A DNA stretch of 64,000 nucleotides from Vogesella oryzae (GCF_902829295.1 NZ_CADEPL010000021.1:1-64000), one strand, 5' to 3'; counted from the stretch's first letter, positions 42,340-52,043 are shown. The notes: generated from the sequence alone by a model not told the origin. Numbers and translations: made by a program.

Positions 42340-43242
42340 ATGCCGCGCAATACCCCGCCGCTGTACGCGCTGTCGGTTTTCGAAGCCGCCGCCCGCCACC
42401 AGAGCTTTACCCGCGCCGCCAACGAGCTGTGCCTGACCCAGGGCGCGGTCAGCAAACAGGTGGCGCAGCTGGAGGCGCATCTGGGCTACCCGCTGTTCCA
42501 CCGCTATGCACGCAGCCTGCGACTGTCGGCGCAGGGCGAACTGCTGCTGGGCTATGTGCAACGCGGTTTCAAGGTACTGGAACAAGGTATGGATGCGGCG
42601 GCAGCGCTGACGTCGCCACTGCGCATCAAGGCGCCCAGCTGTGTGGTGCGCTGGCTGTTGCCGGCGCTGCACGAGTTCACCACCGCGCATCCCGACATCC
42701 CGGTGCAGTTGTCCGGCGTGCACGAGCACGTAGTGAACTTTGCGCGCGAGGATGTGGACCTCGCCATCGTCTACAAACCGCACGGCTCGCTGGCCGATAA
42801 CGAGCAATTGCTGTTTGCGGAAGTGCTGACACCGGTGATCGCACCGCGCTTGCTGCGCCAGGTTGGCCGCACGCTGACGCAGGAAGGCGACCTGGCGCAC
42901 TACCCGTTGCTGCACCCGTCGCCGGACAAGCGGGACTGGCGGCAGTGGCTGGCGTTCCGTGGCGCCACGACCGTGGATTACCGCGGCGGCACCGTGTTCG
43001 ACACCCTGGATCAGGCGATGAATGCCGCACTGCAGGGTTACGGCATCACCCTGGGCGAGATCACCCTGCTGGCCAAGGAACTGGCCGCCGGTGAGCTGGT
43101 AACGCCGTTCTCGCCATCGTGGCACAGCGGCTATGCGTACGCGCTGGCCTGCAAACCGGATGAAGTACGCCCCGCAGTTAACGCGGTCCGCAACTGGCTA
43201 CTGGCACTGTGCGGGGCAGCGGCCAGTATGGCTGGCGTGTAA
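42340..43242 (+). CDS. LysR-family regulator (GcvA-like)
   Basis: A 300-residue LysR protein: HTH at residues about 5-65 (LYALSVFEAAARHQSFTRAANELCLTQGAVSKQVAQLE) and a substrate-binding domain that begins PLRIKAPSCVVRWLLPAL. The pattern matches the GcvA/AmpR branch. ATG 42340 has GGAG seven bases upstream; ATG 42328 is an in-frame alternative. It is divergent from the aminotransferase operon and is the likely regulator of it; no T-N11-A site was assigned. Confidence 0.88.
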   Translation: MPRNTPPLYALSVFEAAARHQSFTRAANELCLTQGAVSKQVAQLEAHLGYPLFHRYARSLRLSAQGELLLGYVQRGFKVLEQGMDAAAALTSPLRIKAPSCVVRWLLPALHEFTTAHPDIPVQLSGVHEHVVNFAREDVDLAIVYKPHGSLADNEQLLFAEVLTPVIAPRLLRQVGRTLTQEGDLAHYPLLHPSPDKRDWRQWLAFRGATTVDYRGGTVFDTLDQAMNAALQGYGITLGEITLLAKELAAGELVTPFSPSWHSGYAYALACKPDEVRPAVNAVRNWLLALCGAAASMAGV

Positions 43243-43260
43243 CAACGCCAGCGGCACGCG

Positions 43261-43278
43261 GCGGCCAACGTTGGCCGC
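43261..43278. repeat. 18-bp palindrome of the window-wide repeat
   Basis: GCGGCCAACGTTGGCCGC, two head-to-head copies 18 nt after the LysR gene, next to a separate terminator. Confidence 0.85.
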
Positions 43279-43285
43279 AGAAACG

Positions 43286-43312
43286 ACAACACCGGCCAGC
43301 GGCCGGTGTTGT
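43286..43312. terminator. bidirectional terminator, LysR gene / ProQ-like gene
   Basis: ACAACACCGGCC and GGCCGGTGTTGT, 12 perfect pairs with loop AGC, between two convergent genes. Confidence 0.8.
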
Positions 43313-43329
43313 ATCAAGGCAAGCAGTGC

Positions 43330-43785
43330 TTATTCTGCGCTGGCTTCGCCGGCGACATCAGCCACCGGGGCTTCCACCACCGGAGCTGTTGCCGGAGCAG
43401 CCTCTACCTTGGGAGCAGACTTGTCGGCGCGCGCCTGGCACATACGCTCGGCAGCGGCTTTCTCTTCCGCAGTCACTTCACCCACGGCCTTGAGCGCCAG
43501 ATCAAAACGCTTGCCACCGCGTGCCAGTGCCTTCAGGTAGCGCTGACGACGGCAGTGATTGGCCAGCATGCGCGACACCAGTTGCGCATCGAACTGCGGC
43601 AAGGCGGCGATCAGCGTCTCGTGGATGCCCAGTGCCAGCGGACGGAATTGCTTGAACACGTCGTATTTGGCGTACACGTGCGCGGCAATCATCTCGGTCT
43701 GGCTCTTCTTGCTCAGACTCTGTACCGCATTCTTCAGCGCTGCACCCAGCGCGGTTTCGTTAGCCACTTTAGCTTTGTCTTTCAT
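43330..43785 (-). CDS. ProQ/FinO-domain RNA-binding protein
   Basis: A 151-residue protein whose central part (about residues 30-110, YDVFKQFRPLALGIHETL, then RMLANHCRRQRYLKALARGGKRFDL) is the ProQ/FinO RNA-chaperone domain. The C-terminus is an Ala/Pro/Val-rich low-complexity tail of about 30 residues. It probably binds structured RNAs. ATG 43785 is used; an earlier TTG is possible. Its 208-nt upstream gap to the pilus operon is AT-rich. Confidence 0.85.
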   Translation of the reverse strand: MKDKAKVANETALGAALKNAVQSLSKKSQTEMIAAHVYAKYDVFKQFRPLALGIHETLIAALPQFDAQLVSRMLANHCRRQRYLKALARGGKRFDLALKAVGEVTAEEKAAAERMCQARADKSAPKVEAAPATAPVVEAPVADVAGEASAE

Positions 43786-43993
43786 GGAATTCTTCACAGG
43801 GTTATGCAAACCTGACCCTGAGACGAAGCACAGGTTCTGTTAGCCGACAACAATCGCGCGGGATTGTATACCAGTTGTGGCGTCTGCCACCAGCATTTAG
43901 CTGCCAACAAATGCCAATAACATGGCGAACTGCCACCGCGCCGGAAAAACGAAACCGGCGCCATACAGTGGTATGGCGCCGGCAAACAGTCAC

Positions 43994-46900
43994 TCAATCG
44001 GTAATTTCGTACCAGTACACCTTGCTGCGGGCCTTATGCCCCAGTGCGCCGGTCAACCCGCCCGGATCGGCAATCAGGCCAAACAGCGGGGTATCGACAA
44101 TATTGCCATCACTGTCAGTCTGCGAGGCAACGGTCGGGTCGCCCAGGAAGCCAGTACCAACCGTGACGTAGCGATCGGTAAGTGCCCAGCCTGTCTGGGC
44201 ATCGGTGGCATCACTGTATGCGGAACCATCAGCAAAATTGAGCAGATATACCCGCGCCACCCCCAGTGTCGGCGTACACGTGGTTTCGCTGTAGGCGGCG
44301 GTAGCGGTACATCCGGTTGAACCACTGTAGGTGTATACGTAATCCGGCATGAAAGTCGCAAAATACAGAATGCCGTTCAGGGTAATTGCCTTGCCGGTTA
44401 CCCGCTCGCCACTGCGCAGGTCGCAGGACAGATCGCGGCTGGTCAGATTGCCGTTGAGGCGGATATACCAGCCATCGGTCGAAGCGAGCGAGGTTCTGGC
44501 CGCACTTTGTTCAGCGGCAGTCCCCAGCTGGACCAGATCCGCAGTCGCATCGTACAAATCGGATACGGTATATGGCGTGGTGATGACATTGCTCACCAGC
44601 CCCGGATCCTTGATGGAGAAGAACATATCCTGAACCGCAATATTGAACGGTTTCTCGCGGTCGCCAGAACCCACCTGCACACGGTCAACCTCTGCCCCAA
44701 GCACCACGTCTGGTTCGTACAGGAACTTGCGCTGATCTACCCCGCTACCACCCAGAGCGGCAATTTTGTTGACGCTGAAAGTAGGCAAGCCAGTCGATGG
44801 ATTGAGTCCTAGATCCACGCGCCAGACATTGCCGCCAGTATCATTGGCATACAGCCTATCCACCACGCCATTCAAGTCGCGATCCACCGTTGCTACCCCG
44901 GCTGGGATGCTGAAATCGAGCCCGCTCACCTTGCTGCAGGTCGCTGCGTCGCAATCGCTACTGGTACTGTCAGGCACCGCTTTCCATACCAAGGCACCGG
45001 TAAAAGCATCGACGACAAATATTGCCCGCCCCATTGTTGCCGTCGTACGCGGATAGTCGTCGTTGGCCGCAGCATCGTAGCCACCGCCAAAAATCAGTAC
45101 CGGGTTGCTGTGACCCGCAATCTTGACCGCTTTTGGCCGCGACCAGGTTTGGCCCAATTCGTAAAACCCGGTATCGGCATTCGTGTGCTTCCACAGGAAT
45201 TTAGGCTGCGACGGGTTGGTGACATCCAGCGCATAAATTAGCCGGCCACCGCGGCGGGCGGTCGGATAAATGTAGACCTTATCCATCTTGGTGGCATCGG
45301 TCTTGCCGGTATTGTCATAGCGTCGGTCGTTATCGGCATCCAGCAGGTAGCTGCCGATCGGGCCATCGAAGAAATACGGCTTGGTATTGCTGGATGACAG
45401 CAATACGGTGTTGTCGTACAAGCGCTTAAGCCCGGGGAAAAACTCTTCCGCCACAAAAGACCACTGCTCGCCGCCATCGGCATCATTGGCCCCGCCTTTC
45501 ACGGCATGCAGGAAACCGTCGTTGCTGCCGTAGTACACCACGATGTCACGGTTGGCCGGCTGTGAACTGCGGTTGTAGTTGATCGCCAGCGGGCTGGAAT
45601 GCACGACATCGCCATGCACATAACCACGGACACCGGAGGTAGCGCCGGTGCTGGGGTCATCGCTCTTGGTATTGCGGCCACGGGTCCAGTTGATCAGCGC
45701 CGTCCGGTCTGCATCGGTACTGACCCCCAGCTTGGTGGTGGTAATCGAAGCATTATTGGTATTGAACAGCGTGGGGTCGGTGGTGGTGGTGGTATCGTCC
45801 AGCAAGGCAACCGTCGAGCTGCTGCATGAGATGCAGGTATAGACGGTGCGGTTATCGGCGGTGAGATTACCCGCCCGCAGGTGTTCTGCTGCCCCACCCT
45901 TGATGGTTAGCGAGCCATCCGGCGCATCCGACTGGCCTCCAGGTGTCTGTTCGTTGGTATAGAGCGCAGTGGTCCAGAATGAGGAAGCCGTCGTCCAGTA
46001 ACTGGTTACCGTGTCGGTTACCTGCCCCAGAGAGTTCACCACCACCTGGCCATTTTTATCCAGATAGGTGTACTGGTTACCGGACAAACCCAGCCGGTAG
46101 TGCTTGAGGTTGCCATTCCAGCGCGGCTTGGCATTGGCGTCGGCACGGAACATCCCCACATACACCTGATCCAGCGTGGTGCCATAGTTGTTAACGCTGT
46201 TGGTTACCGCGGCAGAGGTAAACACACTGTTGACAGCCAGAATCTCGTCAAACACCCCTTTCAATGCATTCTTGAGTTCGTCCGAACTGAGCGGGTTCGT
46301 GATGCTGATGTAGCGCCCACCAGAAATCTGCGCCATGCTTTTCAGCAGCGCCGTCATGCCAGGCCCTTGACCTGTGGTGCTAGGTTGAACCTCGATAGTG
46401 TAGGTAATGACGTTCTGTTGGCCGGCAATACTATTGCTAAGGTCGGTAGCAGACATGAAACGCGACCACTCGTCACCGATATTGTCCTGGCTGCCACTTG
46501 GCGATAACGGAATGGTCGTCGTATTACCGCCGACCGCGGTCAAGGCATCGGTTGCACTCTTGGTATCTGCGGTGTTGTCTTGTACCGGACCATTATTGAT
46601 AAAGATAATGAAATTTTTCTGGCAAACACCAGTTACCGGACTGCGATAAGTAGTACTGCTACTGGTACTCGGGGTAAAGGCATTGTAATCACGCTTTGCT
46701 TTAATTCCTGAATATGCCGTAGCACCTTTGAAATACAGATAGGCCTCACGCATGGTTTGGCCCAATTTACCACCGTTACTTTTATCGTAACCGACATCAA
46801 GACATTGAACAGTTTCCTTCAAATCTGCATCCGTCTTGGTCGCACAATTAAGGTCACTGGTTAATTGCAACGGCCGTACAGCATAACGCATATAACCGCC

Positions 46901-47206
46901 ATCAATAGTGCCATTCTGTTCTCCGGTAACCGAATCCTTGCCGGTTTCGGAAAACATCATCAGTCCGATATTGAAGGTAGCCGAAGTCAAGGTTGAAAAC
47001 AGACTGGTCAAGGCCGTTTTTTCAGCCGAAAACGGCGTATTCCAGTTGGCGGTATTGTCCAGCACGATCAAAACATTGGGCGCGTCGCTAGAAGTAACTA
47101 CCGTGGGATTGCTCAGAAAAATATCGATGTCCTGCTTTTGCAGGTCAACCGCCTGGCCAGCAATTGCATACAAACCAAGCCACACCGCCATCAGCAATTT
47201 CTTCAT
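43994..47206 (-). CDS. pilY1: PilY1/PilC-type pilus tip adhesin
   Basis: A 1070-residue protein: signal peptide (LLMAVWLGLYAIAGQA), an N-terminal vWA-like domain (VLIVLDNTANW at about residue 47, FIIFINNGP) and a C-terminal beta-propeller with PQ-like blades (YYGSNDGFLHAVKGG, VSGLDFSIPAGVATVDRD). An EF-hand-like Ca site is visible in DRDLNGVVD. The MIDAS motif is degenerate (DNTAN rather than DxSxS). PilY1 sits at the pilus tip and affects extension and adhesion. The gene is lower in GC than its surroundings. AAGGAG precedes the ATG. Confidence 0.9.
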   Translation of the reverse strand: MKKLLMAVWLGLYAIAGQAVDLQKQDIDIFLSNPTVVTSSDAPNVLIVLDNTANWNTPFSAEKTALTSLFSTLTSATFNIGLMMFSETGKDSVTGEQNGTIDGGYMRYAVRPLQLTSDLNCATKTDADLKETVQCLDVGYDKSNGGKLGQTMREAYLYFKGATAYSGIKAKRDYNAFTPSTSSSTTYRSPVTGVCQKNFIIFINNGPVQDNTADTKSATDALTAVGGNTTTIPLSPSGSQDNIGDEWSRFMSATDLSNSIAGQQNVITYTIEVQPSTTGQGPGMTALLKSMAQISGGRYISITNPLSSDELKNALKGVFDEILAVNSVFTSAAVTNSVNNYGTTLDQVYVGMFRADANAKPRWNGNLKHYRLGLSGNQYTYLDKNGQVVVNSLGQVTDTVTSYWTTASSFWTTALYTNEQTPGGQSDAPDGSLTIKGGAAEHLRAGNLTADNRTVYTCISCSSSTVALLDDTTTTTDPTLFNTNNASITTTKLGVSTDADRTALINWTRGRNTKSDDPSTGATSGVRGYVHGDVVHSSPLAINYNRSSQPANRDIVVYYGSNDGFLHAVKGGANDADGGEQWSFVAEEFFPGLKRLYDNTVLLSSSNTKPYFFDGPIGSYLLDADNDRRYDNTGKTDATKMDKVYIYPTARRGGRLIYALDVTNPSQPKFLWKHTNADTGFYELGQTWSRPKAVKIAGHSNPVLIFGGGYDAAANDDYPRTTATMGRAIFVVDAFTGALVWKAVPDSTSSDCDAATCSKVSGLDFSIPAGVATVDRDLNGVVDRLYANDTGGNVWRVDLGLNPSTGLPTFSVNKIAALGGSGVDQRKFLYEPDVVLGAEVDRVQVGSGDREKPFNIAVQDMFFSIKDPGLVSNVITTPYTVSDLYDATADLVQLGTAAEQSAARTSLASTDGWYIRLNGNLTSRDLSCDLRSGERVTGKAITLNGILYFATFMPDYVYTYSGSTGCTATAAYSETTCTPTLGVARVYLLNFADGSAYSDATDAQTGWALTDRYVTVGTGFLGDPTVASQTDSDGNIVDTPLFGLIADPGGLTGALGHKARSKVYWYEITD

Positions 47207-47233
47207 GCTCACTCCTTTAACCCCGCTGCAATA

Positions 47234-47695
47234 CTAGCTGCAAGGGTCAGAATCTTTGGTCAGCACCCGGATGCCCTGGTGCGTGATAACCTGGGTTCCT
47301 GTACGGGTATCGGTCACCGTAGCCTGGAAGTCCCATTGCACTGCATAGGTCTGGTACCCCACCGAGGAGCTATCCAGCTCGCGGAACCCCTCGCACACCG
47401 GACGGGCGACCAGCACACTGTAATCATTGACACCATCTTTATCGGCATCGACGGTAAACGTTTGCGGATAGGCGCCGGGATTGGCGATGGGATCAAGCGT
47501 GGCAGAGGTGGGTTGGTTGATTATCTGGTCAATCACCTGCTGCGCCGCATTAACGGCCTCATCATGCGCCTGGCTATTGGCAACAATGCGCAGATGCGAC
47601 ATGCCCAGCTTGATTCCCAGGGACACCAGAATGGTGGAGACCAACAGGAACATCAGGGTCATGAACAAGATATTGCCCTTAACTCGGCCGCCCAC
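47234..47695 (-). CDS. pilX: PilX-type minor pilin
   Basis: A 153-residue protein with a hydrophobic N-terminal helix (ILFMTLMFLLVSTILVSLGIKLG) after a short leader ending KG. It lacks the Glu at pilin position 5, as PilX proteins often do. A DADKDGVNDY loop resembles a Ca-binding turn. It starts with GTG, whose G is shared with the stop of pilW (TAGTG), and GAGGAGAG lies in front, so it is translationally coupled. Confidence 0.82.
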   Translation of the reverse strand: MGGRVKGNILFMTLMFLLVSTILVSLGIKLGMSHLRIVANSQAHDEAVNAAQQVIDQIINQPTSATLDPIANPGAYPQTFTVDADKDGVNDYSVLVARPVCEGFRELDSSSVGYQTYAVQWDFQATVTDTRTGTQVITHQGIRVLTKDSDPCS

Positions 47696-48759
47696 TACTC
47701 TCTCCTCGCGCCAATATTGCTGAGATAAACTGTTTTCCGGAACAGTTTGCGCTTGTAGTTGGCCGCACTACCGGTCGGCGTGTAAACGACACCCGAAGCC
47801 AGGGTGTAACTTCGCCCATCCGTATAACCTGCCGTAATCTTATTGGCCCGGGCGACAATGGTTATGCGCAGGGAGACAACACGCGCCCACTCATCGGTGC
47901 TGGTCAGCACCCGGCGATAGACGTCCGGCATGCCATCGTGGACAACCACCCGAACCGTACCGGAGGCATCGGTATAACTGTGGTTACTGCCGGCCATATC
48001 CAGGCCATACTCCACCACCATCCGTTCGATTCCCTCTACCAGCGGCATGTCGGTAAAGTCGGTGGCCGAGCCGGTATCCCCAAGCTCCAGGGCATGCAAG
48101 GTTGGCGCATCCGATCCGGTTGTACACACCCCGCCCGACGCATCTACACAGCGTGCGATATAGAAGATCCGCACCGGATAGCGCCGGATTTCACCTGCAG
48201 TCCCACTCAGATTGGTTAGCGTGAATGATGCAGCATTACTGCCTGTAGCAATAATCGGGTAGTTCTGGCGCGCAACCGACTGTAGATAAATATTACGGGC
48301 GACGAGTGACGAAGAAGCAATCACGGTGGGGTCAACCGAGCGCACGGCAAAAGCATCGTTATCGCTATAGATGTTGGCACTGGCAATACAGGGAAAAGTC
48401 GCCAGCATGGTGCCGGAAGTTGCACCTTGAACGGCAAAAGCCAGTGCATTAGTACCAGATGCCGTTTTATACAGAAATTGCGGATCCTTTTCACAGGCAT
48501 CCGGCATTGGATCGGTGCTCTCCGGAAACTCATCCATATAGATGTAACTTCCGTAATACCCCGCATTCTGTAAATATTTGGTCAAGACATCCAGCGCATA
48601 GCGGCCATTCTCGATCTGGGCAAACTGGCTACTTAATTCACGCTGATTGCGGCTTTGGGCAACATAAAATGCCCCCACGGCAGTGAGCAACAACAAGCCC
48701 AGCGTCATGGCAACCATGATTTCTATGATACTGAGCCCCAACTGACGTGATTTCATCAT
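47695..48759 (-). CDS. pilW: PilW-type minor pilin
   Basis: A 354-residue minor pilin with prepilin site LGLSIIEIMVAMTLGLLLLT (cleavage after Gly, Glu at position 5). The long globular part contains Cys pairs and a C-terminal region RVVSLRITIVARAN typical of PilW. It primes pilus assembly with PilV, PilX and FimT. The ATG shares one base with the pilV stop (TAATG). Confidence 0.87.
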   Translation of the reverse strand: MMKSRQLGLSIIEIMVAMTLGLLLLTAVGAFYVAQSRNQRELSSQFAQIENGRYALDVLTKYLQNAGYYGSYIYMDEFPESTDPMPDACEKDPQFLYKTASGTNALAFAVQGATSGTMLATFPCIASANIYSDNDAFAVRSVDPTVIASSSLVARNIYLQSVARQNYPIIATGSNAASFTLTNLSGTAGEIRRYPVRIFYIARCVDASGGVCTTGSDAPTLHALELGDTGSATDFTDMPLVEGIERMVVEYGLDMAGSNHSYTDASGTVRVVVHDGMPDVYRRVLTSTDEWARVVSLRITIVARANKITAGYTDGRSYTLASGVVYTPTGSAANYKRKLFRKTVYLSNIGARRE

Positions 48760-49358
48760 TAGTATGTCGGAGTTAGGTCTACTATTTTTACCCATCGCGC
48801 CAGCACCCTGCGATATTGATCATCGACGCCCGTGATTTTTCCGCAACTCAGCGCGGCAGGAGGGCTTGATGAGCGGGTTTTAGAGTGCCAGGAAAGCTGA
48901 ATCAGCACCCCCCTCGTCCCATCCTGCGTGATGCACCCACGGGCATCGAGCATGGCGCCGACGGAGTTGCCGGCATCCTGCACAGCCAGACCATCCAGTT
49001 GCGAATCCCAATCCCGCAGATCTTCTTCTGCCATGGTGGTGGCATCCACACTTACTCCTCCTGACGCCACGCAGGTATTTGCAGAAACATCAGCCCCAGC
49101 ACCAAGATAAAGACTGCCACTGGTACCGGTAACCGAGTACGAGTAATAGCAATAGGCCGCTTTCTCGTTAGCACGCAAACGCTGAGCCATATCATCCACC
49201 AGCACCAAGGCCTGCGCCCGCTGGTAAGACTCGAACTCCACCTGATTGGCACGCATGCTCAGCGCCGCAATCCCCATAAAGCCGATTAGCAGAATCAGCA
49301 GGGACACCAGCACTTCTATCAGTGAAAAACCGGATTGGCTGTCGCGGGCATTATTCAT
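48759..49358 (-). CDS. pilV: PilV-type minor pilin
   Basis: A 199-residue minor pilin: prepilin motif SGFSLIEVLVSLLILLIGFMG, then the PilV region ALSMRANQVEFESYQRAQAL and four Cys in the globular domain. Start at 49358, just after the fimT stop at 49360. Known PilV proteins sit in the pilus tip complex with PilY1. Confidence 0.87.
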   Translation of the reverse strand: MNNARDSQSGFSLIEVLVSLLILLIGFMGIAALSMRANQVEFESYQRAQALVLVDDMAQRLRANEKAAYCYYSYSVTGTSGSLYLGAGADVSANTCVASGGVSVDATTMAEEDLRDWDSQLDGLAVQDAGNSVGAMLDARGCITQDGTRGVLIQLSWHSKTRSSSPPAALSCGKITGVDDQYRRVLARWVKIVDLTPTY

Positions 49359-49359
49359 G

Positions 49360-49818
49360 CTAGCACCCTGCATCGCTTACTTCGGACAGGCCGGATAAAT
49401 AGAGACGAACACAGCGCTGATAGCCTTTATCTGTCCGGATCACATTAAAAGCAGCCGTGGTGGTGGCACGGCCATTCCGGCTGACAGAAGCGCTGGTCGA
49501 ACCGGTTATTTGAAGGTTCACATCGCCAAACGAGTTCTGGGCAGCAAGCTGTGTTCCCGACACATCGACGGTGACAGTCCAGCCGTTCTGGCAACCACCG
49601 GTTTTACAAGAAAGGCTGACGGTCTGATTCCGTTTCACCGCCTCGGAACGGGTGAAAAACAGGGCGGCCTGCAATTGCTCCGATGCCGACTTGACCCGGT
49701 TATTGGCGATAATTCCCTGGAAGCTAGGCAATGCCATTGCAATAAATATCGCCAGCAGGACAGTTGCTATCAAGAACTCCATCAGCGTAAACCCACGCTC
49801 TGCAACTCGGCGCGCCAT
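49360..49818 (-). CDS. fimT: FimT/GspH-type minor pilin
   Basis: A 152-residue protein with prepilin site RGFTLMEFLIATVLLAIF and a GspH domain (NNRVKSASEQLQAALFFTRSEAVKRNQ). The Cys pair at CKTGGC and the C-terminal RCVRLYLSGL fit FimT. FimT proteins can bind DNA in competence pili. ATG 49818 lies two bases after the previous stop; an earlier ATG at 49830 overlaps it. Confidence 0.85.
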   Translation of the reverse strand: MARRVAERGFTLMEFLIATVLLAIFIAMALPSFQGIIANNRVKSASEQLQAALFFTRSEAVKRNQTVSLSCKTGGCQNGWTVTVDVSGTQLAAQNSFGDVNLQITGSTSASVSRNGRATTTAAFNVIRTDKGYQRCVRLYLSGLSEVSDAGC

Positions 49819-49820
49819 GA

Positions 49821-50234
49821 TTAATTCCATTTATCCGCGGGCGACTTTTCGCCACTGGATAACAAGGTCAAAGTGCCATCATCCTTCTGCATAGCTGTCG
49901 AAATTGGTGCTGCCACCACAGAATATGCAATAGGTGTTGATGCATTAAAGGCTGATACCGATATCGTATAAAACTTGGAAACATCCGTAGGAACAGTAAG
50001 GCCAAGTACCGAAGTACTACTGGCATACTGCCTAGCATCCAGCACGTATTCTTCCTGCTTTGCCGCTACCTCGGTCATAAAAGACATCGCAGCAGACCGA
50101 TTGCTTTTAATGACATATGCCGTATATGAAGGATAGGCAAAGGCGGCGATTACCCCGACGATGACCACCACGATCATGAGTTCAATCAAGGTTACGCCAC
50201 GCTGATTATGACGATTAGTTTTTATGGCAAACAT
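49821..50234 (-). CDS. pilE: type IV pilin-like protein PilE
   Basis: A 137-residue pilin with leader ending QRG and helix VTLIELMIVVVIVGVIAAFAYPSY; Glu is at position 5. It resembles the minor pilin PilE of Pseudomonas and Chromobacteriaceae operons rather than a major pilin. It is the first gene of the six-gene leftward pilus operon. A TATACT hexamer upstream (about 50255-50261, minus strand) could be its -10; the rest of the 183-nt gap shows nothing else I can name. Confidence 0.82.
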   Translation of the reverse strand: MFAIKTNRHNQRGVTLIELMIVVVIVGVIAAFAYPSYTAYVIKSNRSAAMSFMTEVAAKQEEYVLDARQYASSTSVLGLTVPTDVSKFYTISVSAFNASTPIAYSVVAAPISTAMQKDDGTLTLLSSGEKSPADKWN

Positions 50235-50417
50235 TATCCCGGCACCTTCACTGTGGTTTTTCAGTATAACCCCTTTGGAAGCGCCGACAGGGCAAATGGG
50301 TAGCTTTCGGCACAGTCTGCCGCTTGCTGATTACATTCTTAAGCCTCACCGATAGACAAAGAGCGCAACCCGCAACTGGTGTAACTGGTGGCAAACACCA
50401 GCAGCCCACGTCACCCG

Positions 50418-50861
50418 CTAACGAGGCGGTAAAACCGGCCGCTGGCTGATGGGAGTCGACAGGATGATGCTGGTCCGCGTCTCCCCCAGATCATTCAAGT
50501 GCGACACCAGCAGCTCCAGATGCTGCACATCTCGTGCCAACAGACGGAACACATAGGAGTCATTACCCGTGACGTGATGACATTCCTGCACTTCTGGCAT
50601 GGCGGCCAACCTGTCGAGCAGTGTTTTCTTGGCCGGTTGCGGCACGGTAATGCCGACCAGTGCAGATAGCGCATAACCCGCTTTTAATGGCGCGACCAGT
50701 GCATGGTAACCACGAATCACGCCAGCTTCCTCAAGCCGCTTTACCCGCTCCGACACCGCCGGCACCGACATACCCACCACTTGCGCCAGCTCGGTCAGCG
50801 ACTGACGGGCATTACCCTGCAATGCGGACAGGATTGCCCACGATTTGGTATCTATTTCCAT
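50418..50861 (-). CDS. Lrp/AsnC-family regulator
   Basis: A 147-residue regulator: N-terminal HTH (SLTELAQVVGMSVPAVSERVKRLEEAGVI, residues about 18-50) and a RAM ligand domain (YALSALVGITVPQ, ECHHVTGNDSYVFRLLARD). It responds to amino acids in the family. It is divergent from a LysE exporter gene, the classical local arrangement, so it likely controls that exporter. Confidence 0.88.
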   Translation of the reverse strand: MEIDTKSWAILSALQGNARQSLTELAQVVGMSVPAVSERVKRLEEAGVIRGYHALVAPLKAGYALSALVGITVPQPAKKTLLDRLAAMPEVQECHHVTGNDSYVFRLLARDVQHLELLVSHLNDLGETRTSIILSTPISQRPVLPPR

Positions 50862-50992
50862 TTGTAAGGTCCGGATAGCAGTTTCCCTGAAATAAACAGG
50901 CAAACATGGATAGCAGCATTCAGCTTGGCATGGTTATCTGCTCCTGTCACCGGCACACTAGACGAGGTGAAATCAGAAGGAAGAAGTGGGCA

Positions 50993-51610
50993 ATGACCAT
51001 ATTTATTGAAGCCGTTGCCATCGGGCTGGCCATTGCCGCGCCGGTAGGGCCGATTGGGCTGCTCTGCATTGAACGCACCCTGCACCACGGCTCGGCACGC
51101 GGACTGGCGACCGGACTGGGCGCGGCCACCGCCGATGCTTTCTATGCTACGGTCGGTGCAACCGGCATGGGCGTGCTGATTGGCTGGCTCACCGCTCTGG
51201 CCACGCCGCTGGCTCTGCTTGGCAGTGCCCTGCTGTTGTACATGGGTATCACCACATTGCGGCGGCCACTGGCTGAACGAGCCGCCCAGGCAAAAGATGA
51301 GGGCAGTCTGCTGGGAGCGTATAGCAGCGCCCTGGCACTCACCCTGACCAACCCGATGACCATACTGTCGTTCATTGCCGTGTTCGCCGGCCTCGCCGGT
51401 GGTCATGCGCCAAACCGGGGCGAGGCAATACTGATGGTACTGGGCGTGTTTTGCGGCTCGGCACTATGGTGGCTGCTGCTGGCGTATGGCGGCGGCCGCC
51501 TGTTAGCGCGACTTGGCAGCCGCGGCCGCCACTGGGTAGATAGACTGTGTGGATTGTTGCTGATCGGCTTTGCCGTGCTGATTGCCTGGCGACTCCTGAT
51601 GCAACCGTAG
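50993..51610 (+). CDS. LysE/RhtB-family amino-acid exporter
   Basis: A 205-residue membrane protein with six hydrophobic segments. The signature GLAIAAPVGPIGLLCIERTL at the start and LTLTNPMTILSFIAVFAG in the middle are diagnostic of LysE. It exports amino acids or related compounds. It lies divergent from the Lrp regulator with 131 nt between starts. Confidence 0.88.
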   Translation: MTIFIEAVAIGLAIAAPVGPIGLLCIERTLHHGSARGLATGLGAATADAFYATVGATGMGVLIGWLTALATPLALLGSALLLYMGITTLRRPLAERAAQAKDEGSLLGAYSSALALTLTNPMTILSFIAVFAGLAGGHAPNRGEAILMVLGVFCGSALWWLLLAYGGGRLLARLGSRGRHWVDRLCGLLLIGFAVLIAWRLLMQP

Positions 51611-51713
51611 CGGCTTGATAGCTACTACAGCTAATATGACGGCTATTATTAAAGATATCGGAATACCGGCCGATAAACAGACTACCGGATATCATTCTTT
51701 ACGCGAGGCCGTC

Positions 51714-52043
51714 ATGGAAATCCGCAGCAGTACCAGCGCGACACCCTACACCGCAGCAGTCAGTACGCCCCAGCAGCCTGCTGCCGACAACAAGACGGCC
51801 ACACCCGCGGAAAGCCCCTCCACGATTGTTACCCTGCAACAGCAGCCGGCTACCGTACAGGAGACGGCCGACAACAACGAACCATCTGCAATGAAATCCT
51901 TTGCTTATGGCGTACTGGATCTGCCCGAACCGCAGGCCGGTGCCGAAGCGTCGGCCAGCAAGCCGGAAAACGCATACTTTACCGCCGGCAAATGGCTCAG
52001 TGCCGCGGCAACAGTCGGCACCATCGTCTCGCTTTTGGTCTGA
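51714..52043 (+). CDS. small hypothetical protein, 109 aa
   Basis: No family recognised. The first 60 residues are Ser/Thr/Pro/Gln-rich and probably disordered; residues 61-90 include AMKSFAYGVLDLPEPQAG; the C-terminus (KWLSAAATVGTIVSLLV) could be a membrane helix. No signal peptide. GAGG lies before the ATG. Codon use looks real (GC-rich third positions). The start may instead be further upstream. Confidence 0.55.
   Translation: MEIRSSTSATPYTAAVSTPQQPAADNKTATPAESPSTIVTLQQQPATVQETADNNEPSAMKSFAYGVLDLPEPQAGAEASASKPENAYFTAGKWLSAAATVGTIVSLLV

Noticed and set aside
43280-43320. Possible small RNA between the LysR and ProQ genes
   Set aside because: The structure is fully explained as a terminator shared by convergent genes.
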